From assembly GCA_001803635.1 (NCBI GenBank), contig MHDU01000034.1, positions 1-63,605 of the forward strand: DNA of 63,605 nucleotides, written 5' to 3'. This document shows, piece after piece, positions 42,886 to 52,387 of this stretch. Source of the DNA: Nitrospirae bacterium GWB2_47_37 (GTDB lineage Bacteria > Nitrospirota > Thermodesulfovibrionia > Thermodesulfovibrionales > Dissulfurispiraceae). The notes under the pieces are model-generated. The model searched no databases and was not told the DNA's origin. It saw only the letters and a list, made by a program, of their open reading frames with translations. Numbering within the stretch: position 1 is the first letter of the stretch; each line of letters opens with the position of its first letter. Both the position numbers and the translations under genes were made by a program.

Positions 42886-44625
42886 TTACCAACTCTTATA
42901 CCTATTCGTTATCGGAAATCTCCTGTCCCTGCCGAATGCCTTCGGCGTTATCTTGATGCCGGGAGGGGATTGCCTTCTCTTGTATTCGCTGACATCTACC
43001 ATTTTAATGACTTTTTTAGCGCAGTCCTCTTCGCAGCCCATGTTGACTATTTCATCAAAACTCTTATCCTCTTCGATATATGCCTTAAGTATCGGATCGA
43101 GGACTTCATACGGCGGCAGTGTATCTATGTCCCTCTGATCGGGCTTTAATTCAGCGGAAGGTTCCTTGCACAATACTCTTTCGGGTATTATTGTTCTGCC
43201 TTCCTTCGGATTCTTCCACTTGCATATGCCGTATACCAGAGTCTTGGGGACGTCCTTTATCACGGCAAAGCCTCCGGCCATGTCTCCGTAAAGGGTCGCG
43301 TATCCTACGCTCATCTCCGATTTATTTCCGGTGGTGAGAACGAGCCGGCCGAATTTGTTTGAGAACGCCATCAGTATATTTCCCCTTATGCGCGCCTGAA
43401 GGTTCTCTTCCGTCGCGTCAGGAGGCAAATCGCCGAATTCGGATTTTAATGTTTTCAAATAAATCTCGAAAATATCGTTTATCGGCTCTTCAATTACTTT
43501 AATGCCGAGGTTCTTTGAAAGTTCGTCAACGTCCTCCCCGCTATCTTTCGATGTGTACGGCGAAGGCATGAATATGCCGGTAACGTTTTCCTTTCCTACG
43601 GCATCGACCGCAATAGCCGCTACGAGCGAAGAATCTATGCCTCCGCTCAGTCCGATACAGACTTTTTTAAAACCGTTTTTAAGAATATAATCCCTTGTCC
43701 CTAAAACAAGGGCGTTATAGACCTCTTCCTCCGCGCAGCATGGAATCGTCGTAGGGCAATAACATTGACTCGACTGCCTGCCTTCGATGTCTGCAGGCTT
43801 GCGTTCTATGCGTATCCTTTCCACTATCCCTTTTCCCAATGAAATAACCTGCTGTCGCCTGCGGGGATCGCGCAGCCTTTTGATAAATACCGCGTCCAGA
43901 TCCAAGTCTATAACTATCATATCCTCTTCAAACTGTTTTGCCCCGGCAATAACGTCGCCGTTCTCGTCAACGACAAGACTGTGTCCGTCGAATACAAGCT
44001 CGTCCTGACCGCCGACCGTGTTCAGATACGCAACTATGACGCTGCTGTCCGACGCCCTTACCGATAACATCTTTTCTCTGAAATTCGATTTTCCCATATT
44101 ATACGGAGAGGCATTGATGTTAATGATAAACTCCGCGCCTTCGAGCGCCTGCACAGCGGCAGGGCCGTCGGGATACCATATGTCCTCGCATATAGTAACG
44201 CCGAACATTACATCGCCCATTTCATATACGGGATACCTTGTCCCGGCCTGAAAATAGCGGTATTCGTCGAACACGCCGTAATTAGGAAGGCGTATTTTAT
44301 GATAGACATCGACTATTTTTTTATTATGGATAACGGCGGCGGCATTATATATGTCGTCCTTTTTATCGACGAACCCTAAAATTACAATAAAATCTCCGAC
44401 CTTTTTTTGAATCTCTCTCAGGGCGTTCAGATTGTCCTCTATGAACTGCGGCTTTAAAAGCAGGTCTTCGGGAGGATAACCGGTAACCGCAAGCTCAGGA
44501 AAGGCTATAATATCCGGCTTATATGCCCCGGCATTTTCGATGAACTTGACGATTTTTTTGACATTACCGTCAAAGTCGCCGACCGTAGGGTTTATCTGGC
44601 ACAGGGCGATCCTAACCGTTTTCAT
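42886..44625 (-). CDS. nadE: glutamine-dependent NAD+ synthetase
   Basis: A 579-residue two-domain enzyme. The N-terminal nitrilase-like glutaminase has [14 protein letters not shown] (Glu), [14 protein letters not shown] (Lys) and [13 protein letters not shown] (nucleophile Cys). The C-terminal synthetase has the PP-loop [18 protein letters not shown] and [19 protein letters not shown]. It amidates nicotinate adenine dinucleotide to NAD with glutamine as donor. It lies 17 nt after the nitroreductase gene; a TAAAAT 6 nt before its ATG could be an internal promoter. Confidence 0.96.
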   Translation of the reverse strand: MKTVRIALCQINPTVGDFDGNVKKIVKFIENAGAYKPDIIAFPELAVTGYPPEDLLLKPQFIEDNLNALREIQKKVGDFIVILGFVDKKDDIYNAAAVIHNKKIVDVYHKIRLPNYGVFDEYRYFQAGTRYPVYEMGDVMFGVTICEDIWYPDGPAAVQALEGAEFIININASPYNMGKSNFREKMLSVRASDSSVIVAYLNTVGGQDELVFDGHSLVVDENGDVIAGAKQFEEDMIVIDLDLDAVFIKRLRDPRRRQQVISLGKGIVERIRIERKPADIEGRQSSQCYCPTTIPCCAEEEVYNALVLGTRDYILKNGFKKVCIGLSGGIDSSLVAAIAVDAVGKENVTGIFMPSPYTSKDSGEDVDELSKNLGIKVIEEPINDIFEIYLKTLKSEFGDLPPDATEENLQARIRGNILMAFSNKFGRLVLTTGNKSEMSVGYATLYGDMAGGFAVIKDVPKTLVYGICKWKNPKEGRTIIPERVLCKEPSAELKPDQRDIDTLPPYEVLDPILKAYIEEDKSFDEIVNMGCEEDCAKKVIKMVDVSEYKRRQSPPGIKITPKAFGRDRRFPITNRYKSW

Positions 44626-44642
44626 GTAATGATTTTACCATA

Positions 44643-45305
44643 TTACTCTATCCACTTCACTATTTCGCTCGAATCGACCCTGTCTGTCCTGAAACTGTTC
44701 GTTTTATCTTCAAGATCGGGCCTGCCTATGGATATGCCCAGAACAAGCCTCTTTGATTCGGGTATGCCGAGGAACTCCTTAACCGCGCCTGCGTAATCAG
44801 TGAGAAACGCCTGAGGCACTGTCCCGAGCCCGCTTGCGTGAGCCGCTAACATAAGGCTCTGCGCGAACAACCCGATGTCGAATAAAGACCATTGCGGAAG
44901 CGAAGCATCTTGAAAAAGAAATATTCCGTGAGGCGCGCCGTAAAACCTGAAATTCGCTTTTTTCGCCTTTTTTATATATTCGGGATCGCTGAAGTCTATA
45001 CCGAAACGCTCGCTCCTTTTTCTGAAAAGCTCCTTTATTCTCATTTCCATATTCGGAGTCCATGATAAAGGCTCCGGTATGTCGGGAGAGGTTTTTTCGC
45101 CTTTCTCAAAGAGCTCTATAAGTATCTTCGACAACTCGTCTTTTTTTGCGCCGGATACTATCGCAACTTCCCATGGCTGTGTATTTTTGTATGAGGGGCT
45201 CCGTTTTGCAGCATCGATTATGTTTAAAAGAACTTTCTTAGGAACAGGTTCCGGTTTAAATTTTCTGATACTCATCCTCGTTTTAATGCATTCTACAGCA
45301 TCCAT
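44643..45305 (-). CDS. nitroreductase-family protein
   Basis: A 220-residue FMN-binding nitroreductase-like protein. IKTRMSIRKFKPEPVPKKVL and AAKRSPSYKNTQPWEVAIVSG form the FMN and dimer region; SLMLAAHASGLGTVPQAFLTDY and RLVLGISIGRPD are further family blocks. A TAGGAGG site precedes the ATG. Probably reduces nitro- or quinone-type compounds with NAD(P)H; the substrate is unknown. Confidence 0.88.
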   Translation of the reverse strand: MDAVECIKTRMSIRKFKPEPVPKKVLLNIIDAAKRSPSYKNTQPWEVAIVSGAKKDELSKILIELFEKGEKTSPDIPEPLSWTPNMEMRIKELFRKRSERFGIDFSDPEYIKKAKKANFRFYGAPHGIFLFQDASLPQWSLFDIGLFAQSLMLAAHASGLGTVPQAFLTDYAGAVKEFLGIPESKRLVLGISIGRPDLEDKTNSFRTDRVDSSEIVKWIE

Positions 45306-45348
45306 ATCATCATCCTCCTAAGATGCGAGAAATAGACTTGTCATACTA

Positions 45349-45882
45349 TTATTGCTGATCATTTTTCAACAGCATCAAAAGGTTTCTCGCCGCCATAAAA
45401 AACTTCAAATATTTTTCGTCCTGATAATCCCTGTAGGTATTGATGTGGGGAAGGAAACCGCCGTGCTGGAATATAAGAGTTATCTCCGCGTAAATGCCGT
45501 CCCTCAGGTAAATCCTGTGCGAGTAATCCTTTGTGGAAGCTAATACCAGCTTTGCCGGGGTAAGATAGCCGGGGTCGAGATTGATAGTCCTTTTGCCGTT
45601 GACGGCAAGCGTATCCTCGATGCTGCTGGTCGCCAGTTTTATGGATGCAATGGCGTCCTGTTCGATAAGACCCTTAAAAAACATGAAGCGGCGGTAAAGG
45701 GGCTCTCCCATCTCCTTCCGGTAACGATGAGAGGAAAAATCCCATTTCATCTGCGGCGTCTCCATAACGATTTCGCCGAAATGCCTTTCGAGGAGAGATT
45801 GCGCCTCAGTGTAGTAATTCTCTTTTGTGAAGAATGTCCCGACAAACAAAAGCGCTTTTTCAGGAGGGGTAGGAGATACCAT
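45349..45882 (-). CDS. DUF4416 protein
   Basis: A 177-residue DUF4416 protein: an N-terminal PPEKALLFVGTFFTKENYY, a central FMFFKGLIEQDAIASIKLAT and NLDPGYLTPAKLVLASTKDYSHR, then RDGIYAEITLIFQHGGF. The family is restricted mainly to anaerobes and thermophiles of the Nitrospirota/Desulfobacterota/Firmicutes type and has no known function. It begins 4 nt after the TlpA-like gene stop. Confidence 0.88.
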   Translation of the reverse strand: MVSPTPPEKALLFVGTFFTKENYYTEAQSLLERHFGEIVMETPQMKWDFSSHRYRKEMGEPLYRRFMFFKGLIEQDAIASIKLATSSIEDTLAVNGKRTINLDPGYLTPAKLVLASTKDYSHRIYLRDGIYAEITLIFQHGGFLPHINTYRDYQDEKYLKFFMAARNLLMLLKNDQQ

Positions 45883-45886
45883 CGCC

Positions 45887-46414
45887 CTACCGCTCTTTTA
45901 CGAGCTTCTCTATTGCGGCCTTGATATCAGGCGAATCCCACTGCACCGGGCCTATGATCTTCTGCCTGATAATCCCCTTTGCGTCTATTATGAAAGTCTC
46001 CGGAACGCCGGATATCCTATATTCCCTCGCTATATTCTTGTCGTCTATCAGAACGGGAAAATTTAAACCGTTAGCCTTCATGTATTCCACGGCCCTTGAA
46101 GGCTCGTCATTGAAAAGCACCGAGACAAATACGAAACTCTTATTTTTCCTTTCGGCCTCCACGAGGCCCTGAATGGATGGGTTCTCCATCCTGCAGGTGT
46201 CTCACCACGACGCCCAGAAATGAAGGAGGACGGGCTTCCCTTTCAAATCCGACAGCTTCCATGTCCTGCCTTCCGTATCTTTCAACTCAAAGGCGGGAGC
46301 ATCGAGTCCTGCGGCGGCGTGTTTCTGCGGCTGCTCTCCGGTTTTAGCAAGGAGAAGCACCGCTGCGATCCCTATTGCAAAAACAATCGATAAGACTACT
46401 CCTTTGTTCTTCAT
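45887..46414 (-). CDS. TlpA-like thioredoxin, probable selenoprotein (UxxC)
   Basis: Read through the in-frame TGA at 46202-46204, this is a 175-residue envelope thiol-redox protein. An N-terminal TM/signal anchor (VVLSIVFAIGIAAVLLLA) is followed by DAPAFELKDTEGRTW and GKPVLLHFWASW, then the TGA, then DTCRMENPSIQGLV and GVPETFIIDAKGII. The TGA occupies exactly the first Cys of the CxxC motif (U71-D-T-C74). A hairpin fitting a bacterial SECIS lies just downstream. Both halves share one frame, so conventional gene finding gives two false proteins (46202-46414 and 45887-46189). A nonsense mutation or error is the alternative. It lies downstream of clpC. Confidence 0.85.
46168..46197 (-). promoter_or_regulatory. 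SECIS-like hairpin after the TGA codon
   Basis: Starting 4 nt after TGA: CCTG, CA, GGATGG, loop AGAAC, CCATCC, ATT, CAGG. A perfect 6-bp upper stem and a 4-bp lower stem are separated by a small internal loop. The apical loop starts 16 nt after TGA and has G at its second position, both fitting the published bacterial SECIS rules as I recall them. Confidence 0.7.
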
Positions 46415-46454
46415 CCATTACCCCTTAATTATTTATTACAGGCAGGTTATAAAC

Positions 46455-48908
46455 CTAATTCACGGATACCAGCATCGAATCTTCGGCTTCGACAAATTCA
46501 ATCTTATCCTGTTCGAGCACGACCTTCACCACAGGCGTGTTTTTGAATTTGCCCTTTAATATCTCTTCGGAAAGCTGGTCTTCTATCTCCTTGTAAATGG
46601 CCCTTCTCATGGGACGGGCGCCGTATGTAGGCTGATAGTATTTGTTGAGCAGCCATTCCTTGACCTCAGGAGACACGTCCACGGTCAGGGCATGCTCCGT
46701 AAGTTTCCTGTTCGTCTCCGCTAGCAGAAGGTCTACTATCGACAGCAGATGCTCCTTTTCGAGCTGGTGGAAAACCACTGTTTCATCAACGCGGTTCAGG
46801 AATTCCGGATTGAACGTCTTTTTCAATTCGGACAGTACACTGTCCTTCATCTTCGTATGAAGATCCCCTGACGATGCACGGTAGAAACCGAGCGGAGTAG
46901 CCTTTTCGATGATACGCGCGCCCAGATTTGACGTCATAATGATGATGGCGTTTCTGAAATCGACCTTTCTGCCGTAACTGTCCGTAAGCACTCCTTCGTC
47001 CAGTATCTGAAGCAGCATGTTGAATACGTCGTGATGCGCTTTTTCTATCTCGTCGAACAGGATTACCGCATATGGCCTTTTGCGTATCTTCTCGGTCAAC
47101 TGCCCGCCCTCTTCGTAACCCACGTAGCCCGGAGGCGCTCCGGTAAGGCGGGAGACATTGAACCTCTCCATGTATTCCGACATGTCGAGCTTAATGAGGG
47201 CGTTTTGGTCATTGAACATAAATTCGGCCAGCGCCTTTGCAAGCTCCGTTTTTCCGACGCCCGTCGGGCCGAGGAAGAAGAACGAACCGATAGGTCTGTT
47301 CTTGCTCTTAAGGCCGGCCCTCGACCTTCTTATCGCCTTCGATACCGCCTTTACGGCGTCGTCCTGCCCGATTATCCTCATGTGGAGGGTTTCTTCCATT
47401 TTTAATAGTTTTTCGGTTTCGGTTTCCTCGAGTTTGTATAACGGTATGCCGGTCATCTTAGAAACCGTATATGCTATGTCATCTTCTTCCACGACCGGAA
47501 CCTCTTTATTCAGGGAATCCTTCCATTTCTTGTACTGAAGCTCGTATATTTTTTTGAGACGGTCTTCCTGTGTCCTTATGGACTGCGCTTTTTCGATGTC
47601 GTGAAGCCTCACGTAAAGGCTCTTTTCCTTCGCGAGCTGGATCAGTTCGGTTTCCATGTCTCTCAGTTCCTGCGGGGTAGTCGCCCTCTTCAGCTTAAGC
47701 CTCGAACCCGTTTCGTCAACAACATCTATCGCCTTATCAGGCAGATACCTGTCGGTTATATAGCGGTCCGAAAGTTTCGCGGCGGCGGTAATAGCCTCAT
47801 CGCTGATTTTCACCTTGTGATGGCTCTCATACTTCGGCCTTATGCCTTTCAAAATTTCTACGGTCGTCTCCTCCGTCGGAGGCTGGACATTAATAGGCTG
47901 GAATCTCCTTTCAAGCGCGCCGTCTTTCTCTATATACTTCCTGTATTCGTCGGGCGTAGTAGCGCCGATGCACTGCAATTCTCCCCTTGAAAGCGCGGGC
48001 TTAAGCATATTAGACGCGTCGACCGAGCCTTCGGCGGCTCCCGCTCCGATAAGGGTATGGAATTCGTCCACGAACAGAATTATACTTTTATCGGATTGTA
48101 ATATCTCGCGCATTACGGCCTTGAGCCTCTCCTCAAACTGGCCCCTGTATTTCGTACCGGCGATGAGCGAGCCGAGATCGAGGGAGATTATCCGTTTCCC
48201 GATAAGGCTGTCCGGAACATCTCCTACTACGATCTTCTGGGCAAGGCCTTCGACTATAGCGGTCTTGCCGACGCCCGGCTCTCCGATTACGGCAGGATTG
48301 TTCTTAAGCCTTCTGCCCAAGACCTGAATCACGCGCTCTATCTCGTCCTCCCTGCCTATGACGGGGTCGAGTTTCCCTTCGACGGCCAGCAATGTAAGGT
48401 CCCTGCCGAATTCGTCGAGGGCGGGCGTATTGCTCTTTCTGCGCTCCTTTTGATGCGTCTGTTGAAATTGCGGTTTAATTGCGAGATTTATCGTCAGTTG
48501 GCGCGCGCCGAGCAGGTTTGCGCCGAGGTTTCTCAATATCTTGCCGGCAATGCCTTCGTCTTCCCTTATAAGCCCTAAGAGCAGGTGTTCGCTCCCGATA
48601 TAGTTATGGCCCAACAAGCGGGCTTCTTCAATGGAAAGTTCGAGCACCTTTTTCGCGCGGGGGGTAAACGGGATGTCTCCGAAGGTAAGGACATTGCTTC
48701 CGATGGGTAGATTCCTTTCCACTTCGAATCTTATCTCGTCTATCGACAACCCCATCTTTTTAATTATTGTAATGGGAACGCTGTCTTCTTCTCTCAATAT
48801 AGCCAAAAGGAGGTGTTCGGTGCCTAAATAATCGTTATTTCTACGCTCCGCTTCCTCTTTGGCGTATATTATTATCTTCCTTCCTCTTTCTGTAAACTTC
48901 TCAAACAT
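46455..48908 (-). CDS. clpC: ATP-dependent Clp protease ATP-binding subunit ClpC
   Basis: An 817-residue Hsp100 unfoldase. A double Clp-N repeat spans about residues 1-140. D1 ATPase has [18 protein letters not shown] and [19 protein letters not shown]-like middle segment at about 420-460 marks ClpC rather than ClpA or ClpB. D2 has [20 protein letters not shown] and [16 protein letters not shown]. It feeds substrates to ClpP. An AAAGGAGC site is 7 nt before the ATG. It is divergent from priA and upstream of the TlpA-like gene. Confidence 0.95.
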   Translation of the reverse strand: MFEKFTERGRKIIIYAKEEAERRNNDYLGTEHLLLAILREEDSVPITIIKKMGLSIDEIRFEVERNLPIGSNVLTFGDIPFTPRAKKVLELSIEEARLLGHNYIGSEHLLLGLIREDEGIAGKILRNLGANLLGARQLTINLAIKPQFQQTHQKERRKSNTPALDEFGRDLTLLAVEGKLDPVIGREDEIERVIQVLGRRLKNNPAVIGEPGVGKTAIVEGLAQKIVVGDVPDSLIGKRIISLDLGSLIAGTKYRGQFEERLKAVMREILQSDKSIILFVDEFHTLIGAGAAEGSVDASNMLKPALSRGELQCIGATTPDEYRKYIEKDGALERRFQPINVQPPTEETTVEILKGIRPKYESHHKVKISDEAITAAAKLSDRYITDRYLPDKAIDVVDETGSRLKLKRATTPQELRDMETELIQLAKEKSLYVRLHDIEKAQSIRTQEDRLKKIYELQYKKWKDSLNKEVPVVEEDDIAYTVSKMTGIPLYKLEETETEKLLKMEETLHMRIIGQDDAVKAVSKAIRRSRAGLKSKNRPIGSFFFLGPTGVGKTELAKALAEFMFNDQNALIKLDMSEYMERFNVSRLTGAPPGYVGYEEGGQLTEKIRKRPYAVILFDEIEKAHHDVFNMLLQILDEGVLTDSYGRKVDFRNAIIIMTSNLGARIIEKATPLGFYRASSGDLHTKMKDSVLSELKKTFNPEFLNRVDETVVFHQLEKEHLLSIVDLLLAETNRKLTEHALTVDVSPEVKEWLLNKYYQPTYGARPMRRAIYKEIEDQLSEEILKGKFKNTPVVKVVLEQDKIEFVEAEDSMLVSVN

Positions 48909-48970
48909 CTTTATGCTCCTTTGCCGGTCTCTATAAAAATATTACTCGTTTTAAACGGACCTTGTCAATC

Positions 48971-49000
48971 TTGCATACTGCGTCCTGCATCCTGTATCTT
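48971..49000 (+). promoter_or_regulatory. putative leaderless promoter of priA inside a word-like repeat
   Basis: TTGCAT (48971-48976), 18-bp spacer and TATCTT (48995-49000) lie 7 nt before the ATG at 49008. The same stretch is a CTGCRTCCTGCATCC short repeat of the type also seen inside genes of this window. Confidence 0.4.
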
Positions 49001-49007
49001 TATATTC

Positions 49008-50858
49008 ATGTATGCCGATGTCGTCTTCCCGATGAAACTTCCGCCCTTAACCTATAAACTGCCTGCCGACGCCCCTCCAGACATGGAGGGACGGATCGTA
49101 AAGGCTCCGCTCATGGGAAAAGGCAGATACGGCCTCGTAGTCGCCGTAACGGATCATCCTGATTTCAAAGGCAAAAACATAAAAACGGTTCAGGATATAG
49201 GACACCGCTTTGTCTCCGGGAACGGTCTGACATTTCTGAAATGGATTTCCGACTACTATCTTGCGCCGATAGGGATGGCTCTTAAAAGCGGGTTTTTTGA
49301 AGAAGCAATAAAAGCGGCGGTCATAGATCAGCGCCCGGTAGTCGATGAGAAGGCTGAAGAAAAAAATTACAAAACATTTCTCTTTCATGCTCCGTCGGTT
49401 ACGGCAGAGCACGCGCAGTTAAACGAGAGCCTAACCCCCGGAGTACACGGCGCGATAATTCTTGCGCCTGAAATAAACGAGATCGAAAGGATTGCGCCTG
49501 AACTTGAAAAAACATTCGGAGAAAGGCTCTGCGCGCTTCACAGCAAACTCACAAAGGCCAAAAGAACGGACGCCGTGAGGAGAATAATCGCCGGTGAATC
49601 CGATATCGTCATCGGCACTCGCTCCGCCGTATTCGCGCCTTTGAAAAGGGTATCGTTGATCGCGGTACTCGGCGAGCACAGCCCGTCTTACAAGGCCGAG
49701 GAGTCGCCGAGGTATAACGCGCGCGACGCGGCTGTAATGAGGGGATTCCTTGAAAAATCATGCGTGCTGTTGTCGTCGGCCTGTCCATCGATAGAATCGG
49801 TCTACAATGCAAAAATAGGCAAATACACCACCCTCACTCCATCACTCCATCACTCCGTTGAGGAACGACCCGCTATAAAAATAGTCGGCATGAAAGATAA
49901 TAAGAATAAAAATATCCCCGTCTCTCAGGCTATTCTTAACAAGGCAAAGTCTCTCATCCCGGATAAAGGCGGCTTCCTGTTCCTGCTAAATAGAAAAGGT
50001 TATTCCCTAATAGGCTGCCAAGACTGCGGACATATCGTGAGATGCGCCGAATGCGGCATCCCGCTCGTCTTTTATAAAGATAAGGGACTTATAAAATGCC
50101 GTTACTGCGGCAGAGAGGAAAGCGTTCCTGAAGGCTGCATGGAATGCAAAAGCTTCAACATGAAACCGCTCGGCGCCGGAATAGAAAAGATCGGGGAGGC
50201 GGTAAAAGAGGCATTAAAAACGGATGCCCTTATTGTGGAAAAAACCGAAGGCAGGATGGAAATATCCTCCGAATTACACGGCGATTTAGCTCCTCTAATA
50301 ATAGGCACAGCCTATGCCGTGCGAAAGTTGGGAGATAAAAAGTTCGATGCCGCCGCTATCTTAAACACCGATTCGCTGATGTCCCGGCCCGATTTCAGGG
50401 CGCACGAGAGGACATTTCAAGATGTAATAAAAGCCTCTTTGATGGTCAGGCCTGAAGGCGCTCTCTATCTGCAGACATGGAATCCTCGCGATAAAATACT
50501 CAGGCTTATAAGGGATTACGATTTCAAAGGCTTTTATAATTATGAGATATCGCAGAGAAAGATGCTCGATTACCCTCCTTTTTCAAAGATCGTGCTTTTT
50601 AATATTTCTTACAAAAAGGGGACAAACTTATCGGACGACATAAGAGAAATGATCGAAGCCCCGGAAATAAAAGGATTGGAAGTACTCGGCCCCGTGGAAA
50701 TACCTCCTATCCTGAAGCCCTATCCTCGCTGCATCCAGATTCTCATGAAATCGAAAGACAGCAGGCTCATACATTCATATGCGCGGCAGTTGTTGGAAAA
50801 GCTTGAAAAACTGAAAAATATCAGGATAAACGTAGATGTCGATCCGTTAAAGGTATAG
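49008..50858 (+). CDS. priA: primosomal protein N' (PriA), helicase motifs degenerate
   Basis: A 616-residue PriA homologue for replication restart. The N-terminal 3'-end-binding region starts MYADVVFPMKLPPLTYKLP. The zinc-binding region keeps eight cysteines (CQDCGHIVRCAECG, CRYCGREESVPEGCMECK), and the C-terminal helicase half is recognisable. However, the Walker A site (normally GxTGSGKT) is replaced by HAPSVTAEHAQLNE, and DEEH is LGEHSPSYKAEESPRYNARD, so ATP hydrolysis is unlikely. Residues SLHHSVEE follow a CACTCCAT tandem repeat. The start at 49008 is chosen by homology and the -10/7 nt/ATG pattern. Its 3' end overlaps ribF by 12 bp. Confidence 0.9.
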   Translation: MYADVVFPMKLPPLTYKLPADAPPDMEGRIVKAPLMGKGRYGLVVAVTDHPDFKGKNIKTVQDIGHRFVSGNGLTFLKWISDYYLAPIGMALKSGFFEEAIKAAVIDQRPVVDEKAEEKNYKTFLFHAPSVTAEHAQLNESLTPGVHGAIILAPEINEIERIAPELEKTFGERLCALHSKLTKAKRTDAVRRIIAGESDIVIGTRSAVFAPLKRVSLIAVLGEHSPSYKAEESPRYNARDAAVMRGFLEKSCVLLSSACPSIESVYNAKIGKYTTLTPSLHHSVEERPAIKIVGMKDNKNKNIPVSQAILNKAKSLIPDKGGFLFLLNRKGYSLIGCQDCGHIVRCAECGIPLVFYKDKGLIKCRYCGREESVPEGCMECKSFNMKPLGAGIEKIGEAVKEALKTDALIVEKTEGRMEISSELHGDLAPLIIGTAYAVRKLGDKKFDAAAILNTDSLMSRPDFRAHERTFQDVIKASLMVRPEGALYLQTWNPRDKILRLIRDYDFKGFYNYEISQRKMLDYPPFSKIVLFNISYKKGTNLSDDIREMIEAPEIKGLEVLGPVEIPPILKPYPRCIQILMKSKDSRLIHSYARQLLEKLEKLKNIRINVDVDPLKV

Positions 50859-51794
50859 CGGGTCGTTTCTCTTTGAAAGTATCTCTTTTGCCTTTTCGAT
50901 GTCCTTCTTTATCCGGTCTTCGAGTTCTTTAATACCGGCGAATTTTTTTTCGTCCCTTATCCTGTCTATGAAGTGAACCCTTATTTTCTCTCCGATGAGA
51001 TTACGGCTGAAATCAAAGATATGAACCTCATAGCTCACAGGCACATCGCCGAATGTAGGATTTCTGCCTATATTAGCAACGCCGTCGTAAACAGGGGAAG
51101 CCGGGAAAGAAACTTTGACCGCATAAACCCCCTCTTTCGGGACAAGCTCATTGGGAGTAGCGATATTTGCGGTGGGGGTATGAAGCAAAGACGCTCCCCT
51201 TCCTAAGCCTTTGATAACCGTGCCTTCGATATGGTACGCCCTGCCTAACATCTTCGACGCCTCGCATACCCTTCCCCTTAGGAGCAGGCTCCTAACCCTG
51301 CTGCTGCTCACAATATCGTCATATACTTTTGCGTATCTAACGACGCTTACGCCGAATCCGTATTTTTTGCCTCTCCGTCTCAAAAGTGCGGGCGTGCCTT
51401 TTTTGCCCTTTCCAAAGGCGTAATTATGACCTACGACTATCCATTTAGCTCCGATTCTACCGATAAGGACATTCCTGATGAAATCATCAGGATCCGTCCT
51501 CGCGAATTCTTTATCGAAGCCTATGGATATGAGAACCTTTATGCCCGAATTCGACATAAGACGGGCTTTATCCCCGAATGTCGTGAGGATCTTCAATCCC
51601 CGTTCGGGCGCTAAAACACGCACCGGATGAGGATCGAATGTTATCGCAATCGGAGTGCCGTTAATCTCCTTTGCCTTTTCCGCAACCTTCTTGAATATCT
51701 TTTGGTGTCCGAGGTGGACGCCGTCGAAATTTCCGATAGTTACCACCGGATTAGGATAGCGCGATACATTTTGCAGTTCTCTGATTATTTGCAT
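50847..51794 (-). CDS. ribF: bifunctional riboflavin kinase / FAD synthetase
   Basis: A 315-residue RibF. The N-terminal adenylyltransferase has VVTIGNFDGVHLGHQKIFKK and ITFDPHPVRVLAPER. The C-terminal flavokinase (from about residue 180) has GRGASLLHTPTANIATPNEL, GVYAVKV and VANIGRNPTFGDVPVSYEVH. Makes FMN and FAD from riboflavin. It lies 5 nt after coaE in a mutS-coaE-ribF operon and converges on priA with a 12-bp overlap. Confidence 0.96.
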   Translation of the reverse strand: MQIIRELQNVSRYPNPVVTIGNFDGVHLGHQKIFKKVAEKAKEINGTPIAITFDPHPVRVLAPERGLKILTTFGDKARLMSNSGIKVLISIGFDKEFARTDPDDFIRNVLIGRIGAKWIVVGHNYAFGKGKKGTPALLRRRGKKYGFGVSVVRYAKVYDDIVSSSRVRSLLLRGRVCEASKMLGRAYHIEGTVIKGLGRGASLLHTPTANIATPNELVPKEGVYAVKVSFPASPVYDGVANIGRNPTFGDVPVSYEVHIFDFSRNLIGEKIRVHFIDRIRDEKKFAGIKELEDRIKKDIEKAKEILSKRNDPLYL

Positions 51795-51799
51795 ATACC

Positions 51800-52387
51800 T
51801 TAACTAATAACTCCCAACTCTTTGTATATTTCCTCAACCAGCCTTTTTGTATTCTCAAGGTCTTTATTATTGTCAATCGAAAAATCCGATTTATTTATCT
51901 TCATTTCTATCGGAAACTGACTTTTCAATCTTTTTTTAGCCTCATCCCCGGAAATGCCTTTCTCCTTAAGGCGGCTGACTGCTATATCCTCCGACGCGAA
52001 TACGGTTATTATCTTATCGAATCTGTTCTGATACCCCCTCTCGAATATCACGGGAGCTTCCACTATTATAATGACCGAAGGGTCGGTTATTTTAGCGACC
52101 TCTTCGTTCACCCTCTCAAAAACCCTCGGATGTAGAATATCTTCGAGGGAAATCCTGAGATGCGAATGTTCGAATACAATTTCCGCAAGCTTCTTTTTAT
52201 TTATACGATTATCTTCCGCAATATCATCTCCGAAGGCCTTTTTTACCTCATAAATCACACCCGGATCTTTGAGGAGTCCGCGGACTATGTCATCCGTATC
52301 GATAACAAAAGCGCCCAGTTCTTTAAACATCCGGGCAACCGTGCTCTTGCCCATCCCGTAATTTCCCGTAAGGCCTATTATTGTCAC
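51800..52387 (-). CDS. coaE: dephospho-CoA kinase
   Basis: A 195-residue P-loop kinase for the last step of CoA synthesis. IIGLTGNYGMGKSTVARMF is the Walker A, FVIDTDDIVRGLL holds the catalytic Asp, and LEDILHPRVFERV and IIVEAPVIFERGYQNRFDKI are typical. It overlaps mutS by 4 bp (start within the mutS stop) and precedes ribF. Confidence 0.95.
   Translation of the reverse strand: MTIIGLTGNYGMGKSTVARMFKELGAFVIDTDDIVRGLLKDPGVIYEVKKAFGDDIAEDNRINKKKLAEIVFEHSHLRISLEDILHPRVFERVNEEVAKITDPSVIIIVEAPVIFERGYQNRFDKIITVFASEDIAVSRLKEKGISGDEAKKRLKSQFPIEMKINKSDFSIDNNKDLENTKRLVEEIYKELGVIS

Noticed and set aside
46202-46414. two separate small proteins (70 and 100 residues) at the TlpA-like locus
   Set aside because: They are in the same frame, joined by one TGA at the CxxC position, and together form one normal-length TlpA protein.
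48921-49007. upstream extension of priA (CQSCILRPASCIFIF)
   Set aside because: It translates a word-like repeat; PriA homology starts at the ATG at 49008, which also has correctly spaced promoter elements.
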